Source: Branchiostoma floridae
Lineage: Eukaryota > Chordata > Leptocardii > Amphioxiformes > Branchiostomatidae
Length of the DNA: 64,000 bases
Reading direction: 5' to 3'
Assembly: GCF_000003815.2 (NCBI RefSeq)
Contig: NW_023365716.1
Span: 291,227-355,226 of the forward strand
Both the position numbers and the translations under genes were made by a program. Positions 21,797 through 34,990 of the stretch are shown in pieces (the first letter of the stretch is position 1; each line of letters begins with the position of its first letter). The notes under the pieces were generated by a model. That model was not told the DNA's origin and made no database searches. It saw only the letters and a program-made list of their open reading frames with translations.

Positions 21797-24700
21797 CTAA
21801 CTTGCTGTAGCCCCCTCCTCAGACATTTCTTCCTCCACTATGAGGCTCGCAGCAAACTTATCACATGTTTTCAGGACTGAGTGGAACTTGACACATGTCC
21901 TTTCACCTTTGGCCTCCAGAATGTCCAGCAGCTCGCGCGCTGCATCCTGGGGAGTCTTGGCAGCCCGGATGCGGTCGTTCTCGTCCAGGTTGATGACGTC
22001 ATCAGCGCGGAGGTGGTCCAGGATGGGGTTGATGTGACGTAAGGTCTCCACCAGCTCCGGCCTCTTCTGGGCTACCCGGCCCAGCATGCCTGTCGTGAGG
22101 CAAAATACAACTGTCAATCATCCAACCATCTCCAACATTTTTTACATATTTGGAGACTGGCAAGAAACTTAAAAGACCATGAACGCGTTCTTAAACTCCT
22201 GAATGACATAACACAATGTGTCTGTAGTTATTTTATGAATGCACAAGGTATCCCGTTAAAACTGCTTAACGGGCTTCATTATGCATTCATAAAATAACTA
22301 TAGTATCAATTAGACAAAACTATGCGGACAGGATTAATAGAAGTAGTGCTTCATTAGCGCTTTCTTCATTAAAATGTTAGATTACCGGAAAGTAGAGAAA
22401 ATGAGGTTTTATGCCCGTCTCAGCTAGCTGCCGATACAGACCTTGCTTTTTCCCACTCCATTTTGGTCGGACCGGCAACTCACGATTTGCGAACTTACCT
22501 TTCAGGCTGCCGAGATGCAGCAATAGATCCTTGACCTTCTCCGGAACTTTCCTCTGAGGATGGACGAGGTTCCCACCCTTTGCTGCCGCCGCCTCCACCT
22601 CTTCCCTGCTGTAGGCGTGAGGCTGCGGTCTGTGTTCCCGGAGGTCCAGGGCGCTGAGCACCATGTCCCGTGACCTGGCTCCGGGGCTGGTCTCGTGCAG
22701 CAGGCGGTACGTCATGTCCTTCAGGAGGTCCATGATGGAGTTGCAGTCCTCCCTGTTGCCATCGTTGCTCCTGACGACGATGTTGAGCTGCCTCTTATCC
22801 GTTGTGATCTGCAGCAGCGCTTCGGCCTTCCCGTCGGTACATTTGGCGCTGTTCTTCCACAGGCGAGGCCGGCTGAGCTTTTTCGGGTGCGCCTGCATCA
22901 GCAGCGTCTGCAGCCGCGGGAACAGGTCGCACGAGAAGCTGTCGATCTCCGTGCGGCCTCGGATCTGCAGACCGAAGTAGACAGCCTTGCTGGACACAGG
23001 AGACCACGCCGCCTCTTCAATCTCCTGCTGCAGCAGGCTAGGGAGGATGAAGGTGCGACCGCCGTACGTGTGGCAGAGCTGGAATTCCTGCAGGAGTTTG
23101 ATCAGGAGAGGGATGTCGGCAACGGCACTGAAGACACGGGTGAGCTCCTCAAGGGTGACGTGGTCCTCGGCAGTTCGCGCGATCTTGACGATAGGGAAGT
23201 TGTCCGGAGCAAGCAGGTGTCCGAAAATGGATGTGAACAACCACTGGGGGTCCAGTACTACTGACGAGTCGGCTTCGCGGTGAAGGTAGATGATCTAAAT
23301 ATGATTACAGAGCAAACGAAGAGGTAAATTCATTCCCTTAGGCTAAGTTAATTTTCTGATGTAATGACCGGGTTTAAAAAAAGGAAAGAGTGTTATGATG
23401 TTGACTGTAATCTATACCAGAAAGCCGTAAATTATGAAGTCAGCAAGAGAGGTCATAATTTAACTGAAAAGAAGAAGTAAGTTAAAAATAACAATTCCTT
23501 CGAGCTCAGGTTTAAGACAAAGACACATTTACCTCTCCCTCATCATGTAGGTACGATGAAGCCAGCTGTACGATACGTTCCTGAAGGTTCTCAGACGATG
23601 CCTGCCTGACAGTTTTCAGGTAGTCCTGCCATCCCATCACTGGGAACGTCTTTCTCTCTTCTCTCCAACCTTCAATGGTCTCGGATAACTGAACGCAGAC
23701 TTTAGGAACACGTGGTCTTTGCTGTGAACATTTTAAATGTAGTCATACAAAGTGCGATATCGGAAGTGTCCAGGCAGCAATAGCGACGGCTGGTGTCACG
23801 GGAAGCCCCTTCCTTACTTACTTGAATTTTTGGCTTCTTTTTGCTACCATTTTTTCATACATGAAATTTTTTTAGCCTTTTTTTATGAATCTAAAATAAT
23901 CTAGTACTCAGGAATAAGTTTTATCTTAACGCCAAAGTCAGAGTATAAATACCAAGAATAAAGAAATCTTTATGTTCAGTACCTTCAGTATGTCGTCTCT
24001 GTATGCTGCCAGCACTTCTCGCAGCCGCTGTATCTCAGCAGACCCCGCCTCGAGGCAGTTGATGAGGAACACCTCCGATGACACAATCAGTGACTCCTGG
24101 AACAGTTTCCTGTAGTGCTCCACTAGAGCTGTGGCTTGGCGCCGACCTACAGGTACAAACGGTATTGATATTGTACGAATAGCATCCAGAGAGTTGAAGA
24201 CTACAGAATGGTCATTAGGCCAGGCAAGCAAGAGATTCGAGCTTTGTAGAATATATCGACATAGGCCAACTCTGAATTAATTGAACCTACAACTATCAAC
24301 CGACCTGCTTCGTGGCCCTGTAGCTTGTCCGCATGACTGGCGATCAGGACAATCCGGGGTTTGTTGGTGGGATCTGTGTTACTGCAGTGGATGAAACTCA
24401 ACCAGCCGTGGATCTGCGTAAAAAGAACATTTTCCTATTTTGGATGTGCTTCATTATCATAACGAATGGTGATGTGTATCAGTTTACTTGAGGATTTGAA
24501 GCAAAACATTGAGCTGGAGACTTTCACCGACATTGTGAAACTTTTTCAAGGGTTGCCCTACCTGCCGTTTTTGTTCCTCCTCCCCATCTATGATTTTGTA
24601 GACGACCGGGAAGATGGCGTTAGTGGTGCGGAGCAGCATGGCGTGTGTGACGTAGAACTGCGCCTGTCCTGCGAAGTCATGCAGACTGAGTCTCCCGATT

Positions 24701-27700
24701 CCCCGCACGGTTTTACTGGATACGTGCACCCCCGGGGTGGGGTTAAAGACGTCTTGTCTTCTGAACTTCCTCCTGATTTTCCAGAGAGCACCCACGATAA
24801 GGCCTGTCTGGAAATTTATGTAGCAATTTCACAGATTTATGATGACTTCAGAATCTTAAGCGCTGTTGAATTCACTGCACTGTATGGATGTGGAATATAT
24901 CGATACATTTTTGTCAAAATAGTTTATCATAACTTTCGACCTGTTTAATTTTGTCATTGGTTGAATTTATTGTATGCGGATTTTTACCTTTTTCAGAATC
25001 ACTCGCAAAGATGTTTTTCCGACCTGCCCGTCTCCACAGAGAAACAGTTTGACTGTTGTCCCCTCCTCAGACCCCACGGAAGAGACCAGCTCGCTGTACT
25101 CCACCTGCCTCCGTGTTTCTGTCTGCAAGTTGACGGGTGAGTAAATGGTTAACTTTTTATTATTTGCTACATGATTCGATGTAACGTAATAATTTGACGG
25201 ACAGATAGAAAAAAAAACTATCTTGAAAATGTTTGCTCAGTTGCGAAATAAAAAATATTATCACGATAAATTGTATTTGTCCGTGTGGTTTTCTATGGCT
25301 ATATGTGACCATTAGAAGGACATTAACTTGAAAGTTCATCTGTGCTGGTGGAAGTCATTATTGAGCTTGCTAAACTGTAATGTCCAACACAAAAGCTGGT
25401 CTCACCTAAATCCTCGACTGAACAGCACCAGTCTTTGTCAAGGAATGAACAAGTTCAACAACCTCAGAAGTTTTCCAACGTATTCATATAGCATCATCGG
25501 GTCATTCGGTCTCACTGGACAAAGTTAAAATCTTGGACATAGAGCCAGACTTTTTCGCTAGAGGGATTAAAGCTTTACAACCATCCCTGAACAGAGACCA
25601 TTCCTGTAACTTATGATCCACTGCTCGAGCTCACTGAGCGACGTGTTCTATCTACATAACGTGACGTCACTACAGCAGTGGATTGTTCAATCCTTGACAA
25701 AGACTGAGCTGTGCAGTCAAAAATTTGGGTCAGTCCAATTTTTGTGTCGGATACTACAGTTTAACTAGCTCAATATTAGAAGCAGTGCAAACTTATGAGA
25801 TCCTGCTTGGGCGCAACAGGAGATGCAATCCTCATCTGCAGTTTACAGTGCGATAGTTATGAAGAGTTGCATAGCTTACCTCCAGCAATAACTGTGTATC
25901 TCTGCCCAGTCCTGCAGCAACGTCAACCGGGCGCTTGTTTTTCTACAATGGGAAACATTCAGACGTGTTTAACCAATCTTTACATTGAATCATCTTGTAC
26001 GAAAACGTGAGAGTAGTCAAGTGAATTTAGACACATTTCTATTCCATATCTTACCCTGATGGGATGACATCTGCGCTACTTGGAATAAGGCGACGCCATG
26101 ATAGCAACCTTTCTGTGATAGATATTAAGGCAAGCTACTAATGCAAAAAAGAGTTCATTCACTTTATTACCATTTAATACAATACGATATTACCCTGTTA
26201 GTCACATTGAGATCAGCTCCGTTCTTGATAAGCAGCTCCACAATCTTGTCATGACCTCTCAAACACGCGTAATGCAGACCTGTGTCTCCATTCTGTAACA
26301 CAACAGTTAAAGCAATGCTTACATCAAAGGTCTGGTCATAAGCGGATACCTTGTAACATCAGACCTTTTGGACTAGCCACAAATACTTATTTTGATAGTT
26401 CATACAGTCACAATGTCATAACCCTGATGGGTATACAATGATTGATTACGAAACCACAATTCAAATAAGTTATACAGTCATAACGTTATATGCTTGGTTG
26501 TTAAGAATTGTAATAACTTCCCCTACACGCTTCAAGCAGAATTGTGTCTTCGCTTTGTAACACAACAGCTAACGCATATCAACAAAAAATGTCTGATCAT
26601 GAGCGGATACCTTGTAATATCACATGGCCAGGTTGTGTGGATCGATCACAAATCACAATGTCTATCGATCGGTTATTCGGTCATAACGCCATAAGCATGG
26701 TTAGTGAAGACGGAGGCCGTGTATCAATCAATAATGGATCAATAATGCAGACTTGAGTCAATGAAGGCGAAGGATGCCGTCATTATCATAACATAACAGG
26801 AGGGTCTACTTTATTTAAATGCACGTTTAAATCATTTAAAATGAAAGGAAAATATTCTTAAGATTAAGTTTCTATCTTTATCTCAAGACGTGCCAAACCT
26901 CAGCTCACTTTATTTCGTCTTCTTGATTTAGCTGTACAAATAACATTAACGCAAATGACCCGTTTTCCCCCGACGTTTGCAGTGACCTAACACCTGCTCA
27001 GTGATCTATAACCACCCAGGGAGCGAAGGCGTTTTGACACCGTAACAGCTTCAGGCGGGTCATTAACTTTTGATTGATTTAATTAGTCTGCAGTTTTGTT
27101 ATAGGCCGATAGTTTACGTTCTTACCCTGTTAGTCACATTGAGAGCAGCTCCGATCTTGATTAGCAGCTCCACAACCTTGTCATGACCTTCTCTACACGC
27201 TTCATGCAGACAAGTGTCTCCGTACTGTAACACAACAGTTAAAGCAATGCTTAAATCAAGGTTCTTTTCATAAGCGGATACCTTGTAATATCAGACTTTT
27301 TGGACCAACCACAAACCCTCATTTTTATAGTTCATACAGCCAGAATGTCATACCCCTGATAGGTATACAATGATTAATTACAAAACCACAATTTGAATAA
27401 GTTATACAGTCATAACGTTATATGCTTGGTTGATAATAATTGTAATGACCTCCCCTATACATGCTTCATGCAGAATTGTGTCTTCGCTTTGTGACACAAC
27501 AGTTAAAGCGTTGTCAACAAAAAATGTCCGATCATGAGCGGATACCTTGTGATATCACATGATCAGGTCGTGTGGATCGATCACAAACCACAATGTCTAT
27601 CGGTTATACAGTCATAACGCCATGAGCATGGTTAATGAAGATGGAGGCGGTGTATCTATCAATAATGGGTCAATAATGTAGACTTGAATCAATGAAGGCG

Positions 27701-30700
27701 AAGGATTCGGTTATTATCATAAAATAATAGGATTCGGCTATCATCATAATATAACAGTAGGGTCTTCTTTATTAAAATGCGCATTTAAATCATTTGCAAC
27801 GACATGAAAATATTCTTAAGTCTTGCGTTGCCTCAGCTCACTTTTTGTGTCTTCTTGAATTAGCTATATAAACAAACACACCAATAACCCGTTTTTGAAG
27901 TTGACGTTTGCAGTGACCTAACACCTGCTCAGTGATCTATAACCACCCAGGGAGGGAAGGCGTTCTGACACCGTAACCACTTCAGGCGGGTCATTATCTT
28001 TTAGATAATTTAATGAATCCGCAGTTTTGTTATAGGCCGTTAGTTTACGTTCTTACCGCGCTAGTCACATTGAGATCAGCTCCGTTCTTGATGAGCAGTT
28101 CCAAAACCTTGTCATGACCTGTCCAACACGCGTAATGCAGACCTGTCCATCCGTCCTGTAACACAGCAGTAAAAGCAATGCTTATATCAAAAGGTCTGGT
28201 CATATCTGGAAACCTTTAATATTAGACTTTTTGGACCTACCACAAACCCTCATTTTATAGTTCATACAGCCGGAATGTGATAACCCTCATGGGTATATTA
28301 TAATTGATTACGAAACCACAATTGAAATAAGTAATACTGTCATAACGTTATATGCTTGGTTGGTAAGAATTGTAATGACTTCCTCTACATGCTTCATGCA
28401 GAATCGTGTCTTCGCTTTGTAACAGAACAGTTAAATAATAATAAAGCATTGTCAACAAGAAATGTCTGATCATGAGCGGATACCTTGTAATATCACATGG
28501 TCAGGTTGTGTGGATCGATCACAAACCACAATGTCTGTCGGTTATACAGTCATAACGACATAAGCATGGTTAATGAAGACGGAGGCCGTGTAATAACAAT
28601 CGGTCAATGATGAAGACTTGAAGCAATGAAGGCGAAGGATTCGGTTATTATCATAACATAACAGGATTCGGTTATTATCATAACATAACAGGAGGTTCAA
28701 CTTTATTAAAATGCACGTTTTAATCTTTTACAATGAAATGAAAATATTCCTAAAATGAAGTTTCTATCTTAAAGCTTTATCTAATGACGTGCCTTGCCTC
28801 AGCTCACTTTTTGTGTCTTCTTGAATTAGCTATATAAAAGATAACGTCAATGACCCGTTTTTGACTTGACGTTTGCAGTGACCTAACACCTGCTCAGTGA
28901 TCTATAACCACCCAGGGAGCGAAGGCGTTTTGACACCGTAACCGCTTCGGGCGGGTCATTAACCTTTAATCAATTTAATTAATCTGTAGTTTTGTTATAG
29001 GCCTTTAGTTTACATTCTTACCGCTTTAGTCACATTGAGGTCAGCTCCGTTCTTGATGAGCAGCTCCACAATCTCGTCATGACCTCCTTCACACGCGTAA
29101 TGCAGACCTGTCCATCCTCGCTGTAACACAACAGTTAAAGCAATACTTAAATCAAAGGTCTGGTCATAGCAATACTTAAATCAAAGGTCTGGTCATAAGA
29201 GGATACCTTGTAATATCAGACTTTTTGGACCAACCACAAACCCTCATTTTTATAGTTCGCACAGCCAGAATGTCATAACCATGATGTGTATACAATGATT
29301 GATTAGGAAACCACAATTTAGATAAGTTATACAGTCATAGTGTTATATGCTTGGTTGTTAAGAATTATGATGACTTCCCCTACACGCTTCAAGCAGAATT
29401 GTGTAGTCGCTCTGTAACACAACAGTTAAATCATTTCAAACAAGAAAGTTCTGATCATGAGCGGATACCTTGTAATATCACATGGTCAGGTTGTGTTGAT
29501 CGATCACAAACCACAATGTCTATTGTTTATACAGTCATAACGCCATAAGCATGGTTAATGAAGACGGAGGCCTTGTATCAACCAATAATGGGTCAACAAT
29601 GCAGACTTGATTCAATGAAGGCGAAGGATTCGTTTATTATCATAACATAACAGGAATGTCTACTTTATCAAAATGCACGTTTGAATCATTTACAATGAAA
29701 TGAAAACATTCTTAAGATGAAGTTTCTATCTTTACCTAAAGACGTGCTTTGCCATAGCTCCCTTCATGTCCTCTCCTTGAATTAGCTATTTAATAACATT
29801 AAAGCAAATGACCCGTTTTTCCACCGGCGTTTGCAGTGACCTTACATCTGCTCAGTGATCTATAACCACCCAGGGAGCGAAGGCGTTTCGACACCGTAAC
29901 CGTTTCAGGCGGGTCATTAACCTTTAATTAATTTGATTAATCTGTAGTCTTGTTATAGGCCGTTAATTTACGTTCTTACCCGGTTAGTCACATTGATATC
30001 AGCTCCATTCTTGATGAGCATCTCCACAACCTTGTCAAAACCTCTCCAACACGCTTTATGCAGACCTGTGTCTCCCTCTCCCTATAACACAACAGTTAAA
30101 TCAATGCTTAAATCAAAGGTCTGGTCATAAGCAGATACCTTGTAATATCAGACTTTTTGAACCAACCACAGACCCTCATGTTTATAGTTCATACAGCCAG
30201 AATGTCATAACCCTGATGGGTATACAATGATTGATCACAAAACCACAATTTCAAGTTATACAGTCATGACATTATATGTATGTGCTTGGTTGTTAAGAAT
30301 TACAATGACCTCCCCTACACGCTTCATGCAGAATTGTGTCTTCGCTGTGTAACACAACAGTTAAAGCATTGTCAACAAGAAATATCTGATCATGAGCGGA
30401 TACCTTGTAATATCACATGGTCAGGTTGTGTGGATCGATCACAAACCACAATGTCTATCAGTTATACTGTCATAACATCATAAGCATGGTTAATGAAGAC
30501 GGAAGCCGTGTATCAATCAATAATGGATCAATAATGCAAACTTGAATCAATGAAGGCGAAGGATTCGGTTATTATCATTAGATGACAGGAGGGTCTACTT
30601 TATTAAAATACACGTTAAAATCATTTACAATGAATTGGGAATATTCTTAAGGCGAAATTTCTATCTTCATGTAAAAACTGGCCTCAGCTCACTTTTTGTG

Positions 30701-31005
30701 TCTTCTTAAATTAGCTATATAAACAATAACGTCAATGACCCGTTTTTTACTTGACGTTTGTAGTGACCTAACAGCCGCTCAGTTACCTATAACCACCCAG
30801 GGAGCGAAGGCGTTTTGACACAGTAACCGCTTCAAACGGGTGATTAACTTTTAATTAATTCAATTAATCTGCGGTTTTGTTATAGGCTGTTAGTTTACAT
30901 TCCTACCACGTTAGTCACATTGATATCAGCACCGTTCTTGATGAGCAGCTCCACAACCTTGTCATAACCTCCTCTACACGCGTAATGCAGACCTGTCCAT
31001 CCGTC
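21797..31005 (-). CDS. Ankyrin-ROC-COR-CARD protein (ROCO family), 5' end not found
   Basis: ROCO-family cytoplasmic GTPase/scaffold. Exons in transcript order: six ankyrin exons (see 26194-31005), 25880-25942 (ankyrin-end NKRPVDVA), 24988-25122, 24562-24807, 24305-24413, 23983-24146, 23533-23721, 22499-23294 and 21797-22089. All phases join. ROC GTPase motifs: P-loop GDGQVGKTSL, G3 DFAGQ followed by YVTHAML, and G4-like ASHADK. COR begins after VPKV and contains VVLDPQWLFTSIFGHLL. The last exon codes about 97 residues that look like a CARD (ILDHLRADDVI, TPQDAARELLDILEAKG) and ends acidic. By family knowledge, ROC-COR proteins switch or dimerise, ankyrin repeats bind partners, and CARDs recruit CARD proteins in death or innate-immune signalling. 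The order resembles DAPK1 (ankyrin-ROC-COR-Death) with CARD for Death and no kinase visible. No start exon was found before the 10-kb element at 31361. Confidence 0.85.
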
Positions 31006-31360
31006 CTGTAACACAACAGTTAAAACAATGCTTGAATCAAAGGTATTGTCATAAGCGGATATCTTGTAATGTCAGACTTTTTGGACCAACCACATACACT
31101 CATTTTTATAGTTTATACAGCCAGAATGTCATAACCCTGATGGATATATAATGATTGATTACGAAACCACAATTTAAATAAGTTATACAGTCATAACGTT
31201 ATAAGCTTGGTTGTTAAGAATTGTAATGACCTACCTACACGCTTCATGCAGAATTGTGTCTTCGCTTTGTAACACAACGGTTAGATCATTGAAAACAAGA
31301 AAGTTCTGATCATGAGCGGATACCTTGTAATATCACATGGTCAGGTTGTGTGGATCGATC
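26194..31360 (-). repeat. Six-copy array of one ankyrin exon plus its intron
   Basis: Exons at 26194-26292, 27126-27224, 28057-28155, 29022-29120, 29980-30081 and 30907-31005, spaced 927 to 965 bp apart. Each is 99 bp (33 codons; the fifth is 102), phase 0 at both ends, and codes one ankyrin repeat of the form GLHYACxxGHDKVVELLIKN followed by GADLNVT. Introns are as similar as exons, so the duplicated unit is exon plus intron. Each intron also keeps a degraded second exon fragment about 230-300 bp above the exon (for example 26517-26567 and 29378-29428), showing CACGCTTCAAGCAGAATTGT-like text. Because units are symmetrical, gain or loss of a unit keeps frame. The array ends abruptly in a unit at 31360. 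Confidence 0.9.
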
Positions 31361-31878
31361 AACAGCCTCCAGTTTAATTCTGCTGTTCCAGTTTAATTCC
31401 TGACAGACCTCCCATATCTCAGCAACTATATACCGAGATGGGCTGATATCACGTAGTATAGGTAAAAATGATGTAAGAAATACGTAGCCGCCATTGATGA
31501 CCCCCTGGGGATTAGTCCAGTTATGCATAATTATGCATAATTATGCATAATTATGCATAACCCTTCTTAGAGTTATGCATAATTATGCATAATTATGCAT
31601 AAGGTTTCTTGGGGTTATGCATAATTATGCATTATTCTTCTCAGGTTTATGCATAATTATGCATAATAGTTTTTATTGCATGATAGTAGTAAAGTGTACA
31701 GCGTTTCCAATGGTGATTATGCTTCACTATGTTAACCATGATTCATTTACCGGTAGCTTTGCTGTCGTCATGTATGGTCTAGTGTAGAGGTACCGTAGGT
31801 TCTGGAGGACCTTTGTTATAATCTACAAGCAGGTCTTGCGCTGGCATTGATAGTATCATAAGTTTGGGAAAGAGTTTA
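31361..31878 (+). repeat. Left terminal inverted repeat of the 10-kb element
   Basis: From the edge inward: a short double AGTTTAATTC motif, about 110 bp of unique sequence ending CCCCTGGGGATTAGTC, three blocks of tandem TTATGCATAA palindromes (about 31520-31560, 31573-31602, 31614-31668), and about 200 bp ending GTTTGGGAAAGAG. The minus strand is open from the edge inward for about 55 codons in both copies. Confidence 0.85.
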
Positions 31879-32099
31879 GCAGTTATCTACAAGTTATTTC
31901 TAAAACAAATCTTTATCAATTAATCAGTAACTGTTAAGCTATGTCAAACTATCAAGTTTTCATTTAACAGGCAACACTCTAAATATGGAAAACACCCTAA
32001 ACCCAGAAACATGATTATTAATGGTATAGTTTAAGAAGGATGTTTTTTGTTTCAGAATACAACATATACTACATGATGACAATTACATCTATATTTAGG

Positions 32100-32300
32100 T
32101 AACATCGCAGGCCCCGTGGGACTAAATCAGTTCTTCAGATTTCTGCATTTGACTGTAGAATTACGAACAGAAGTCTGACTACCGAAGTCTGCAATAAACC
32201 ACATGCAGAATTCTGCAAACCTCATGCAGAATTCTACAGCCAGGCAGAATTGTGCAACACATATGTAGAAATCTGCAACTTACATGCAGAATTCTCCATC
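32100..32300. repeat. CATGCAGAATTCTGCAA-type short repeats
   Basis: Several copies of a roughly 25-base palindromic motif (ATGCAGAATTCTGCAA and variants) between 32155 and 32295 in the left arm of the 10-kb element. No coding content. Confidence 0.6.
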
Positions 32301-32977
32301 AAAGTACAAAATATGAAATAATATGCTATGCTACAGTTAATTGTCATGGTATTAGAGAGTAGACCTACACTCACTCACTCAGGTCATTAGGTTGGTAAGT
32401 CACTGAAAGAGGCTTGTTTTCTTCACAACCTTAATACTTTATTTACACGAACATTTCTGTGACCGTCTGTGACAATCAGGGTAATTCTGACTGGTTCACT
32501 TGTACTACAGCACTAGGTGTCACTACTTACAGTTACAGATGCAGTCACAAACGTATTTACATACATTGTATCTACAGTAACTGCTTTATGCACATTTTTA
32601 CAATGCAGTCGAGTGTAACACATACTAGTACACAACAGCTGTCAATTAACTGTAATAGCTGTGTACCAGTTCACATCTAGTTCTTAAGAATGCAGCCATA
32701 CCCGATAACTGCAGAGAGCAGTACCATGTAACTTACTAATTGTAAGGCCTACGTCACATTTCCTACCCGGGGCCCGGCCGGGCTGTTTGCGGAAAAGAAA
32801 AATTTAAGTTTATGCCAACTTTTCTCTCCGTTGCTTGGGGATCGTTTTAACTGACTGTGCAGAATTTTTTTTAAAGTGTGTTGTAGCGATGGGGCAGGGG
32901 TAACTTTGTAACCAAATTATATAATTACTCAGAGCAAGAACATGGGGGATCCACTCCAAGGCTTACAATGCTATATA

Positions 32978-34201
32978 GGGCTTATTCAATCACGTGATCC
33001 TCCCCCTAGCAACTAATCGGACGCCATAGCAATGAGCGAAGTCGGCCATTTTGGTGTACCACAGTCCGCCCGCCTGCAGTGGGGCCCTATGCAACTCTCC
33101 GTAAAAATTGTAAATATTTCCCAAGCATTGTGATGTACAATTTCCCTTCAAAACATTTAGTTTCATAATCACTGAGTGCTTTCTTCTGCCGTGGGATGTT
33201 GGTTCTGCACTGGTAAAGCGCACACAAATTGGGTAACAGTAAGATTTGTTTCGCGATTTTCTCGTCAAAACCGCGCGGTAATGAACATACAAAGGGAAAT
33301 TCCAAAACACTACTGTGATCAGTCGGAAGCAAAACTAGATTTCTGCAATACGTAGAGCGGATCTAACCAGTTGGACTGTACATGTGATAATCAATGTTCA
33401 CGTGTGTAGTAGACATTTTGTATCTGGACATTCAAGCAAACGATAGGCTAGTTTCAATGTCCACGGGTACCCATTTCCGGTGATACTGACCTACAATCCA
33501 CTCTAGAAGCAGGAACCTAAAAGAAAGACAGACAAACACTGAAACAGCAGAGTCCATAAACAACAGGAAGAGCATGTCCCCTAGTTCTTTGATGAATTTC
33601 CATGAAACAAAAACAAGAGTAGTCTAGTACAAGATGCAGCATTGCTTACTGTGTGTAAACAAAAACTGTGGCACTCAAAATGGTCCCGTCTTGACACAGG
33701 ACTGGTCCTCACGGTGATAGTCCAACTTTAGAATGTCAGGGCGAACTTTCCAGATGACAACGCACTTTCTATCAACTAAAATCTCATCCTACACTCTGTA
33801 TTTGTCCAGGTACTAAGTTGTCACAAGGACTTTTCAACAAGTTGTTGTAAGTCCTGTACGCTTTGAACTGAGTGTGCAGAAAGTCATTCACAGAACCAAA
33901 TACTCCAAACTAAGACAAGATGAATGGACTCCGCTGTCACTGTTGCCATACTCGTAAAGTGACTCACTGGATTTCTGCAAAATGTCCCTCAATGATGAAA
34001 TATGGATAATTTCCAACCAATTTGTGTAGCGAAAATATGAAGTGAGGTTGGAGGCTCTTTGTATAGTCAAACAGCGGGCAAACAACTTCACTTTTCTCAG
34101 ATTTAGAGACCTTCAGATACCAAGGAACTCTGCTGTAGTGATGGTACACCAAAATGGCCGCGCTCAGAGGGAAGGGGTGATGACGTCACGTGAATAAGCC
34201 C
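32978..34201 (+). mobile_element. 1.2-kb THAP-domain DNA transposon remnant
   Basis: Imperfect inverted ends: GGGCTTATTCAATCACGTGA at the left and its near complement TCACGTGAATAAGCCC at the right, both with a CCATTTTGGTGTACC block about 60 bp inward, flanked by TATA-like sequence. On the plus strand, 33188-33300 and 33342-33443 in another frame encode pieces of a THAP zinc-finger domain: an AVGCWFC start, then IRRADLTSW and VCSRHFVSGHSS. THAP domains are the DNA-binding part of P-element-type and some other transposases. Frameshift and stops make it inactive. The catalytic domain was not seen. Confidence 0.7.
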
Positions 34202-34990
34202 TATAGCTAGATGAAAAAATGTATCATCTTAATTATGATGTGCATTGTACATGTATAAATCTAAAGCAGGGGAGTGTCACATGCCTAAAGCCAGTACTCA
34301 AAATCCTTTTTTCAGCCTTGTTGCCTAGGCTACAACCTGAGTCAAAAGCCAGGTTGCGCCATCAACATTTCAGGTTGCCCCACTTCTAAGTTTTTATTTT
34401 CCTCAAATCAGCTACTTAATATATCCGTTATTTTTTCTTCCAGTTACATGTACCTTCTTAATTTTTTATCTTATAAAGAAATAAAACAAAGGCTTATGCA
34501 CAAAGGTTGGGTAAAACTGCAAAATTTCAGGCTGCGCACTGTGCTACCTCTGTCACAGAATCAGGCTGCGCCAAGCAAAGAAAGTGGTTGCATTTGCAAG
34601 TGTGCAAGTTACCGACCACTGCTAAAGCAGAGGTGTCTGCAGAATCTGACATTACAGTGTGTCCTGATACTTTATAGCATAAAAGTAATTTAAACTTATC
34701 TGGAGGAAATTTAACACACTTACAAAAGTGCCAACTTATACTTTTCTATTCGCTTCTAGCAATAAAGTGCTGTTTTTTTATGCAGTTGGGAGATAGATTT
34801 GGTTGTACACATCCCTTTTTTCTTATTGCCTTTATACTTGTTAAGTTATATGTGTACACTCCACCCAGAAGGAGCAATGTCATGTCTGTGAATGGGGTGC
34901 AAAGATATACTTCCAGAGTAACCAATGAACTTTGTTTGATATTGCTACAGACTATTGGGGTTGCAGGTAATGCTCTGAGTTTAGTAGTTG
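34202..34990. other. Interior of the 10-kb element, nothing recognised
   Basis: AT-rich sequence between the THAP remnant and the right arm of the intermediate inverted repeat. The stretch 34320-34570 has repeated CAGGTTGCGCC / CAGGCTGCGC motifs but no gene. Confidence 0.4.

Noticed and set aside
22663-23283. Plus-strand frames of 98-189 codons
   Set aside because: They are antisense shadows of the COR-domain exon (22499-23294, minus), whose reading matches a known domain.
31310-31528. 72-codon minus-strand frame at the left end of the 10-kb element as a protein
   Set aside because: About 55 codons are also open in the right terminal repeat, but the similarity is explained by the terminal repeats being copies of each other; it is mentioned only as a property of the repeat.
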